DNA of 38,703 nucleotides from Planctomycetia bacterium (GTDB lineage Bacteria > Planctomycetota > Planctomycetia > Pirellulales > Thermoguttaceae). Numbering within the stretch: position 1 is the stretch's first letter; the number at the start of each line of letters is the position of its first letter. The stretch spans positions 1 to 38,703 of the forward strand of contig JAUNAI010000004.1 of the NCBI GenBank assembly GCA_030527705.1, in the 5' to 3' direction. A program made the position numbers and the translations under genes. The notes under the pieces are model-generated. The model saw nothing but the letters and a program-made list of their open reading frames with translations. It had not been told where the DNA came from and made no database searches. Shown here one piece after another: positions 32,712 to 38,703 of the stretch.

Positions 32712-35700
32712 TTACTGTAGTTCCTGCATCGGGATCGGTTCACCACGGAACTGTTTATCCAGATACTCATGGTCCGTCGTGCCGTAGAAAATGGCATTCT
32801 GGTCAATCCACGCGGCAATCGTCGCCCAATCCTCATCAGTGAGGCCGATGTTTCGGTGATTTTCGTCTGCCAGAACCTTCTTTAGACCGGAACCAATCGA
32901 GCCATTTTCACCACCCGGAGGCGTCATTTCAACACGATTACGTTTTGGCCAATGCGGAATCATGCCCGGACGTTTCGTCAGTGTAACATACGATTCACTG
33001 AACCATTTACTCGCTTCATTCTTCGCGCGCGTCAGGTTAATTGAATTCTTCTTATATACTTCATTTTCCGGATCGCCACCGTGGCATGAAATACATTTCG
33101 CGTCGAGAATTGGCTGAACCGACTCCATGAATGAGAACGGACGGCCTTCCAGTTTACCCGGCACAATCCGCGACGGTTCACGACCTGCCGCAATCGGTAA
33201 CGACGGACGACCTGCGTTTCCAGCCATTCCAGCCGCTGCGCCAACTGCAGACGGATTAAAGTATGGCGATTTTCCATCCACCACGCTATTTCGGTCTTCA
33301 TGGCAGCCGATACACGCGATTTCTTCACCCGGCTGAAGATACGTGAGTGAGCGCATAATCTGGAACGCTTCCCCCTTCTCATTCAGCGCCTGGAATAGAA
33401 TCGGTTTCCGTGCCGGAGCAATGAAATTTACCGAGCCGTCAGCTTCTACCGGAACCGTACCGAGAATGGCGCGACCGTTTTCCTCGCCAGCCACTCCCAT
33501 AATCGGGTCGAACTGGTCAAGCGTCGTTTTCGGGAAAATCTGGACAATTCGCAGAGCTTTAATACTTCCGCGCTCCACCTTGTCGCCAAGTCCCTGATAA
33601 ATATCCTGGACGAAGAACCGCCCCTCATCCGGCGCATTTTCTGGAAGGAAACTCGGTAACACCGGCGGCATTTTTCGCGCCGCGAACGGCATCGGCGAGT
33701 CACACCCAATTTCGCGATCACGATACAGCAACTCACGGTTTCCGAAACGGTCATAGACATAAAGTCCCAGCGCCTCATCTCGACACGGTTTCGGCTCGAA
33801 CTCCAACCGATACGGGCTGTACGCCGTCAGATAAAAGTCCTCAGACAGCGGCCACGGCGACGCATAAAATTGCGGAATGTCATTCGTCTCGGCTTCCGGG
33901 AACGGAATTTCTGGCGTGATACGCTCAATCGCCGCAGGTCCGTCCTTCGCGACAGCTGGGTCAAGAATCACAAGCGATCCACCTGTGCAGGAATGGTGCG
34001 CTGTCGCCGTTAATACCCATTTCCGACTTCCCGGAATCGGCTTCGCCTGGAACGTGCTGAAAATATCCAGCGACGCATTTCCCCACACCGCCGTCGGATT
34101 CGTTCCGTCAGGGCGCATGGACCAGAGATTCTGGTGCGTTACCGCGTCTCGGTCGATATAATCCCAGCGCGAGTAAAAAACCTGTCCGTCATGGGAAACT
34201 GTCGGGTACCACTCATTCGTTTCATGCCATGAGAGCGCGTAAATTCCGCTTCCGTCCGCGTTCATTTTGTGCGTGGTGTAATTCGTCCAGCGCTCGCCGA
34301 AACCCCACCAGAAACAGCGCGGGTGTCCCTTACGGCGACTCGACACAAACACGATATTTCCCTCCGGCAGGTAACACGGCATGAGGTCTTCATAACATCC
34401 GTCCGTCAACTGACGCAGACCCGTTCCGTCCGCGTTCACTTCATAAATATGGTAATATTCATGATGACTTTCTTCTTTTTCATTCACGACTTTCGGCGTC
34501 CACGCTTCCTGCCACGGGAAACGTTTTCCATCTTCTTTCAGTTTCACCCACGAGAAGACAATTTTCTTTCCGTCCCACGACAGACACGGATCCGCGATGT
34601 TTCCGCCTTCCATCTGTCCCGCGAGAATATCCTGACATTTCAGGGTTTTTCCCGGTTCATCCAGTACGTAAAGTCCGCCACCACGCTGCGCACGCCAGCC
34701 GAAATACTGCATGACGATGTGGTTATAAGAAGTCGGACGGCGTTTCACGAACAGCAATTTCCCCGATTCTTTCACGAGTGGATTCGCGAGCACCAGCGCA
34801 CGTTTCCAGACGCGCGTTTCAAAATAAATCGGTAAAATATCCGTCACCCAGACCGATTCAGCATTCAGCGCGGCGAAACGTTTTTCCAGCTCCGCGAGTT
34901 TCGTGCCGATTTTCGCCATTTCCGCTTTATCTGCCGTATCCGCGAGCTTCTCATACAACTGACGCATTCCCTTCAGATGTTTTTCCAATTTCTTCAGGAA
35001 TTCAGCTCTTACAACTAACAACGGTTCAGAATCTTTCGGATTCGCCGAGTTTTTCAGGAATTTTCTGCTCGGCGCGTCGTCTGTTTTCCATTCTTCGAGC
35101 ACAAGCCGCCACAGATTCGCATCGGTCGGCATTTCGTATCCTTCCGAGACCGCTTTCTTGAGCGTCGCACGGAGCAAATCCAGTTCCGCCTGCATCACGC
35201 TTCCAGCTTTCGGCGCATTGGTATTTTCGCGGTAATAACTCCAGCAATTCGCCGGGTTCTGCGGGTCGCCTTTCGCAGCAACGAAACCTTCCGCAGCTGT
35301 GAAGTCCGCATCATCTTCACGGAACATAATCGATGGATTCCATCCTGTCGTGTCCGCAGCAATCGTCGGTCCGGAACTGACACGGAAATAAACACGGTCA
35401 CCGACTTTTAGCGCAATTCGGATATCGTGAGAGGTACCCTGCGCGTCATTTCCGGCAATATCCGCTTTCCATGTGACAGGGTCATCATTTACACTGATTT
35501 CCGCACGGATACCGTCGCCGGACGTGTGCAGTTTTCGGACTGTTCCGCGAATATAAGCGGTTCCTTCACGCGGTGAGGTGAAAACTCGTACAATCGGTGC
35601 GTTCTGACCGGGGTGAACCCACGTTTTTCCGATGCGCGACCAAGCACCTTTATTACCTTCAAAAAAGTGCGACCCGAACCAGATTTCGTTCGGTTCCCAA

Positions 35701-35852
35701 GTCAACGGAATGTAACGTTCACCGGTAGACTTATCCCCGTCCCATGCCGACGACGTCCAAAAATCGTCTGCCAGACACGTAAAACTACATGCCGCCATGG
35801 ATAAAAACAGTAACGACGTTTTTATCATGGCGGAAAGTTTAAATGATAACAT
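32712..35852 (-). CDS. HzsA-related c-type cytochrome / beta-propeller protein
   Basis: The 1046-residue product is exported (signal segment MIKTSLLFLSMAACSFTCLA). The first 200 residues are a sandwich-like domain, followed by a helical linker. A PD40/TolB-like propeller carries MNADGSGIYALSWHETNEWY and EGNIVFVSSRRKGH. The C-terminal part shows the hydrazine synthase alpha-related pattern: DIYQGLGDKVERGSIKALRI, PVEADGSVNFIAPARKPILF, and then the haem c sites CIGCH (C847-H851) and CISCH (C920-H924). AGAAGGGA precedes the ATG at 35852; the ORF reaching 35891 extends beyond a plausible start. Such proteins are common in planctomycetes that cannot do anammox, so hydrazine synthesis is not implied. 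A periplasmic redox or binding role is inferred. Confidence 0.8.
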   Translation of the reverse strand: MLSFKLSAMIKTSLLFLSMAACSFTCLADDFWTSSAWDGDKSTGERYIPLTWEPNEIWFGSHFFEGNKGAWSRIGKTWVHPGQNAPIVRVFTSPREGTAYIRGTVRKLHTSGDGIRAEISVNDDPVTWKADIAGNDAQGTSHDIRIALKVGDRVYFRVSSGPTIAADTTGWNPSIMFREDDADFTAAEGFVAAKGDPQNPANCWSYYRENTNAPKAGSVMQAELDLLRATLKKAVSEGYEMPTDANLWRLVLEEWKTDDAPSRKFLKNSANPKDSEPLLVVRAEFLKKLEKHLKGMRQLYEKLADTADKAEMAKIGTKLAELEKRFAALNAESVWVTDILPIYFETRVWKRALVLANPLVKESGKLLFVKRRPTSYNHIVMQYFGWRAQRGGGLYVLDEPGKTLKCQDILAGQMEGGNIADPCLSWDGKKIVFSWVKLKEDGKRFPWQEAWTPKVVNEKEESHHEYYHIYEVNADGTGLRQLTDGCYEDLMPCYLPEGNIVFVSSRRKGHPRCFWWGFGERWTNYTTHKMNADGSGIYALSWHETNEWYPTVSHDGQVFYSRWDYIDRDAVTHQNLWSMRPDGTNPTAVWGNASLDIFSTFQAKPIPGSRKWVLTATAHHSCTGGSLVILDPAVAKDGPAAIERITPEIPFPEAETNDIPQFYASPWPLSEDFYLTAYSPYRLEFEPKPCRDEALGLYVYDRFGNRELLYRDREIGCDSPMPFAARKMPPVLPSFLPENAPDEGRFFVQDIYQGLGDKVERGSIKALRIVQIFPKTTLDQFDPIMGVAGEENGRAILGTVPVEADGSVNFIAPARKPILFQALNEKGEAFQIMRSLTYLQPGEEIACIGCHEDRNSVVDGKSPYFNPSAVGAAAGMAGNAGRPSLPIAAGREPSRIVPGKLEGRPFSFMESVQPILDAKCISCHGGDPENEVYKKNSINLTRAKNEASKWFSESYVTLTKRPGMIPHWPKRNRVEMTPPGGENGSIGSGLKKVLADENHRNIGLTDEDWATIAAWIDQNAIFYGTTDHEYLDKQFRGEPIPMQELQ

Positions 35853-35887
35853 AATGAAATCCCTTCTAAAAATACGAATAAATTTCT

Positions 35888-35971
35888 GCAACGCAGTCGC
35901 GATTACCCCTCCGCCTCACATACGTTCGGCACCTCCTCTAATAGGGAAAGTTAGAATCACGACTGCGTCAC
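35888..35971. repeat. Nested inverted repeat sharing sequence with the 22511 element
   Basis: Outer arms GCAACGCAGTCGCGATT (35888-35904) and AATCACGACTGCGTCAC (35955-35971) pair imperfectly. The interior CCTCCGCCTCACATACGTTCGGCACCTCC (about 35909-35934) is the right arm of the element at 22610-22640. The outer ACGCAGTCGC resembles the terminal hairpin of copy C, so this copy appears to combine parts of two repeat families. It lies between the HzsA-related and GH16 genes. Confidence 0.65.
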
Positions 35972-36001
35972 ATGCTTTTCATATTTATTTACAATTCTCG
36001 G

Positions 36002-36916
36002 CTACTTCTTCTTCCATACTCGAACATAATCGACTTCAAAATCTAACGGATATGGCATGTTCGGGTCTGTTTCGCCGACCCAGCCCCCAATCTGGAACAT
36101 GCACATGAGCAGATACATCTCATTCGCAGGCGTCGGTCCTTCATAGTCCCAGAACACTTCGCCATCCAGATACCACGTAATCCGACCTTCCTGCCAGTTA
36201 ATCGCCCAGGTGTGGAACTCATCCGTTATATCCGCCGGACACGGCAAGAATCGGTGTGCCGCATCAATAAAATGCACGTGTAACTGAATTTCTTCCGGTT
36301 TCTTGCACAGCCACTCGAAAATGTCGATTTCTTTCGCGCGCGAGCCGCCGACCGGTCCAATCTGACGGATTCCTTCCGGGGAGAATTCCTGATTTTTCGC
36401 GCCGACGCTGTGTAACCAGAACGACACATACGCACCACTCTTTCCTTTCGGCATCCGGCAACGAATCTCCCACCAGCCGTATTTCTGGGAGAATTTAATT
36501 TCATCACGGAACTCTTTCGTCGCTTCATCATACCGATAAATTGCGGACGTAATCCCCGACGCGGTTTTCGTTTCCGGAGTGTCGCGTTTCGGAAGGTCTT
36601 TATCGACACGCAGTTTCAGAATTCCGTCCGACATGACATAATGCGCAATCGGCGGATTCGGCTGCCAGCCGCGGACGTGGTCATTCGGGAAACCGATACG
36701 CGTATAGTATTCGACGCGCCCAAGACGGTAACCGGGGAACCATTTATTCGCGTCCAGTTCCGTACCGTCGAAATTATCCTCGAACGTCATTTCCCAACTC
36801 GCGTCCTGCGACGGGTGCAACGTTTTTTCAGCCTCATTTTCCGTCGCCCATAATGTCATGGAGCTTGAGAGAATAAAAAGACCAAGAATAGAAACAAAAA
36901 AACATTTTTTTGTCAT
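36002..36916 (-). CDS. Secreted GH16 family glycosidase (laminarinase/beta-glucanase type)
   Basis: The 304-residue product has signal peptide KKCFFVSILGLFILSSSMTLWA. A single GH16 jelly-roll follows. WEMTFEDNFDGTELDANKW opens the fold. The catalytic motif EIDIFE has E196 (nucleophile), D198 and E201 (acid/base). The family strands include GWWEIRCRMPKGKSGAYVSF, DEFHTWAINWQEGRITWYLD and FEVDYVRVWKKK at the end. The EIDIFE form, with one residue between the first Glu and Asp and two before the last Glu, is typical of GH16 beta-1,3/1,4-glucanases and agarase/carrageenase relatives; the exact glucan is not readable. AAAGG lies upstream of the ATG. It is downstream of the DUF1559 gene and upstream of the HzsA-related gene on the same strand. 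Likely a secreted or periplasmic polysaccharide-degrading enzyme. Confidence 0.9.
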   Translation of the reverse strand: MTKKCFFVSILGLFILSSSMTLWATENEAEKTLHPSQDASWEMTFEDNFDGTELDANKWFPGYRLGRVEYYTRIGFPNDHVRGWQPNPPIAHYVMSDGILKLRVDKDLPKRDTPETKTASGITSAIYRYDEATKEFRDEIKFSQKYGWWEIRCRMPKGKSGAYVSFWLHSVGAKNQEFSPEGIRQIGPVGGSRAKEIDIFEWLCKKPEEIQLHVHFIDAAHRFLPCPADITDEFHTWAINWQEGRITWYLDGEVFWDYEGPTPANEMYLLMCMFQIGGWVGETDPNMPYPLDFEVDYVRVWKKK

Positions 36917-37016
36917 GGTGAAAACCTTTCTTTATTTTTTTAAGGTGGGTATAATCACATATTTATGTAGGTAAATAAGTCATCATTTATATGGAAATCA
37001 AGTCTCATGGCGGAAC

Positions 37017-37955
37017 TTAATCCAATTCGCCAATGACTTCATCGCCCTGAATGGAGCCAAGCGCACGCCAGGTTTCGATGTCGATGCCGTTCTTGACGAA
37101 ACGGACGGAACCGTCACCGTTCGCCGCGTTGACGCCGCCTGCGTGATTACTTCGCGCGGAAACGAACACTTGCGAGGGATTTTGCTGCGCCGGACCCGGT
37201 AAATCGCGGTTACTTCCGTACGGACTGGCAAGAGAATCCACGCCGGAATTCGGAGAATAAACCGTCATGAACTGCGCGCAACCGCCGTCATCATTAATAA
37301 TGTCGCCACGGAAATCCTGCGAGTCGTCTTCCAGTGCCTGAATGATTTCAGAGACGAACACGGTATTCGATAAACCGTCACGGATTTCGGACGCTTTATT
37401 CGCGCGGTTCGTGCCGAAAGCGGAACGATAATACTTACTTCCTTCATACGGACGGTGTTCGTGATCGCCATAACCCCAGTTTACGACATAATTTCCACGA
37501 GAACGCACTACCTGACCGCCTTGTATCCAGAGTCCTTTTCGGTCTTCCGGGCAGAAGTATAACGGAACCTGAACCTCCAAATTCGCACTGTCTTTCCAGC
37601 AACGCAACAAATCCATCGTGGGGAAATCGCTGGCAAGTGCTTCCTGCTCGATATAGGGCCACAACTGGTGGACGAACGTTCCGCGTGATTCCGGATACTT
37701 GAATTTCGGATACCGTGTTGGATCACGTTGTACGCTGGACGGCGCGTTGTAACCGTGAATCGCCCCATACGGGAACGTTCTCATCGCGGATTCATGGGTG
37801 TTCATTGCAAGAATCCACTGTTTACAGTGATTCGTGCACTGCATTCGCCTCGCCGCTGCGCGTGCCTGCTGGACTGCCGGGAGAAGAAGTCCCACCAACA
37901 TTCCGATAATAGCGATGACGACCAGAAGTTCAACTAATGTGAAACCTTTTTTCAT
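37017..37955 (-). CDS. DUF1559 protein with prepilin-type N-terminus
   Basis: The 312-residue protein begins MKKGFTLVELLVVIAIIGML, with the prepilin cleavage site after Gly and the canonical Glu5. LLLPAVQQARAAARRMQCTN continues the helix. The rest has the usual DUF1559 features: GTFVHQLWPYIEQEALASDF, VPLYFCPEDRKG, EIRDGLSNTVFVSEI, and the closing FVSARSNHAGGVNAANGDGS with FVKNGIDIETWRALGSIQGD. It overlaps the upstream lipoprotein gene by 4 bp (ATGA at 37952-37955), indicating translational coupling. GH16 follows about 100 bp downstream. The N-terminal 35 residues are nearly identical to those of the DUF1559 protein at 20527, as expected for the paralogous family. A pseudopilin-like surface role is likely; the function is unknown. 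Confidence 0.9.
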   Translation of the reverse strand: MKKGFTLVELLVVIAIIGMLVGLLLPAVQQARAAARRMQCTNHCKQWILAMNTHESAMRTFPYGAIHGYNAPSSVQRDPTRYPKFKYPESRGTFVHQLWPYIEQEALASDFPTMDLLRCWKDSANLEVQVPLYFCPEDRKGLWIQGGQVVRSRGNYVVNWGYGDHEHRPYEGSKYYRSAFGTNRANKASEIRDGLSNTVFVSEIIQALEDDSQDFRGDIINDDGGCAQFMTVYSPNSGVDSLASPYGSNRDLPGPAQQNPSQVFVSARSNHAGGVNAANGDGSVRFVKNGIDIETWRALGSIQGDEVIGELD

Positions 37956-38353
37956 GGTAAATCCCCCGGGTTATATTCCATCTGTTTTCCGTCAATCGTA
38001 ACTCGAATATCCGAATTGGCATTCATTTTTGGTGGCATTACCTGCTCAAGAAGGTCCTGAGGCACCATATTTCCCATACCATCGTCAATCATGCGTGTAC
38101 CTTTTTTCTTATACGCGAAAATACGCACGATTTTCTCTCCCGGCGGAACGTTAACCGTGTACACTCCGTTCTCGATAATACCAGCAACGGACGCGGTCTT
38201 TCCGTCAACCGGGGCGAATTCCATCCGTCCTTCCACCACCGGTTCACCTTTCCACGACACATTCCCCGTGACGGTCGTGAGTTTCTCTCCTCCACATCCA
38301 CTCAGGAAAGAGATGAGGAGGAGGGATAAAATCAGAAATCCTTTCTTTAACAT
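37952..38353 (-). CDS. Small lipoprotein with an Ig/regulatory-like beta domain
   Basis: The 133-residue product has a lipoprotein signal: basic MLKKG, hydrophobic FLILSLLLISFL, lipobox LSGC with acylated Cys at about residue 20, followed by GG and not an inner-membrane retention Asp. The mature part, LTTVTGNVSWKGEPVVEGRM and GIIENGVYTVNVPPGEKIVR, resembles the carboxypeptidase regulatory-like/transthyretin-type beta fold that accompanies DUF1559 genes in planctomycetes. The end (MEYNPGDLP) overlaps the DUF1559 start by four bases. AGAGG precedes the ATG at 38353. No precise function is known. The operon position suggests it is presented on the surface with the DUF1559 protein. Confidence 0.8.
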   Translation of the reverse strand: MLKKGFLILSLLLISFLSGCGGEKLTTVTGNVSWKGEPVVEGRMEFAPVDGKTASVAGIIENGVYTVNVPPGEKIVRIFAYKKKGTRMIDDGMGNMVPQDLLEQVMPPKMNANSDIRVTIDGKQMEYNPGDLP

Positions 38354-38372
38354 TTTTTTCCTCTTTTTATCC

Positions 38373-38488
38373 TTATTTACCTTTTTTTCTCACGAACACA
38401 ACGCCGACAGCGCCCAATACCATCATCGCCCGCGCTACCAACGCAAAAGTCAATTACGGGAGGGAGATAATAGGTAAAATGTGTTCAT
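38373..38488 (-). pseudogene. Remnant of a small exported (PEP-CTERM-like) gene
   Basis: An ATG at 38488 with AGGAG upstream gives MNTFYLLSPSRN and a stop at 38450-38452. In another frame, from 38453, LTFALVARAMMVLGAVGVVF and VRKKGK run to a TAA at 38373. The latter is a hydrophobic helix plus basic tail like the C-terminus of PEP-CTERM proteins, but no VPEP box remains. The two parts look like the start and end of one gene after internal deletion. It could instead be a true tiny membrane protein with a non-ATG start. The DNA from 38489 to 38703 is A/T-rich with no ORF seen; AATCAGC near the edge (38696-38702) resembles the repeat termini. Confidence 0.4.
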
Positions 38489-38703
38489 GGCAACACTCCT
38501 ACTAGTTTTATTTTGGTGCTTGGTTAAAAAACGCCAAAATACGCAAATTTAATTGTTTTATTGTATATCAAATATAAAACGTTCTACACTCATCCACCCA
38601 CAGTTTCCGTTATTTTACTTTATGTAAAATGAATTGATAAAGAAGGCGGGTAAAATTTGTCGTTCTTACGAATTAAATAACATATCGAGCTTGAAAATCA
38701 GCT

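Noticed and set aside
32712-35852. Evidence for anammox (hydrazine synthase).
   Set aside because: Only an HzsA-related family protein is present, a type widespread in non-anammox planctomycetes. No hzsB/C, hydrazine dehydrogenase or ladderane genes are near.

Overview
The window looks like a chromosomal segment from a planctomycete, most likely a member of the Pirellulales (possibly a gut- or rumen-type Thermoguttaceae-like lineage; this finer placement is inference). The evidence is a set of lineage-typical families. These are a J-domain-like N-terminus carrying FDPYHTWLGI, an extracellular protein with the planctomycete LESLETRQLLTA-type N-terminal signature, two DUF1559 proteins with prepilin-type N-termini, a PEP-CTERM autotransporter-repeat protein, a DUF1570 protein, an HzsA-related cytochrome and a kinase-FGE fusion. 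There is no rRNA, CRISPR array, prophage or complete insertion sequence.

Layout. 1-398 (-) is the start of a J-domain-like protein that runs off the window. 814-4257 (+) is a large secreted Fn3-repeat protein. 4528-6514 (+) holds PPi-type phosphofructokinase and riboflavin synthase. 6610-8171 (-) holds a 59-residue membrane protein followed by a DUF1570 metallopeptidase-like protein. 8646-13947 (+) holds a GlmU-like sugar nucleotidyltransferase, a broken Ser/Thr kinase-FGE fusion, and fliH-fliI. 14085-14283 (-) is a well-delimited candidate structured RNA with its own promoter and terminator. 14541-18193 (+) holds purC, a DUF374 acyltransferase and a GH10-like protein that seems to lack both catalytic glutamates. 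18403-21618 (-) is a DUF1559 gene followed by a frameshifted PEP-CTERM gene. 21860-27670 (-) holds an unknown gene, ilvC, ilvN, two adjacent clpP genes and tig. Two identical tRNA-Gly(GCC) genes follow at 27823-28034 (-). 28416-32423 (+) is a large secreted clan GH-A glycosidase with carbohydrate-binding modules. 32712-38353 (-) is a secreted or surface cluster: lipoprotein, DUF1559, GH16, HzsA-related cytochrome. A decayed gene remnant lies at 38373-38488.

How the genes work together. Most are housekeeping: glycolysis, riboflavin, purine and branched-chain amino acid synthesis, protein folding and degradation. They are interleaved with surface and polysaccharide-degradation genes. tig-clpP-clpP is the usual quality-control arrangement. 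ilvN-ilvC is half of the branched-chain pathway, with no ilvB visible here. The GH-A enzyme, GH16 enzyme and CBM-like domains suggest use of complex glycans.

The least expected features lie between genes. A multi-hairpin element occurs three times (5738-5860, 24531-24784, 32535-32680) with stem changes that are mostly compensatory. Other inverted repeats share GCTGATTAA termini. A tandem 102-bp repeat lies upstream of the GlmU-like gene. Promoters fall into two recognisable classes: C-run plus TTG, and TTGCAA.
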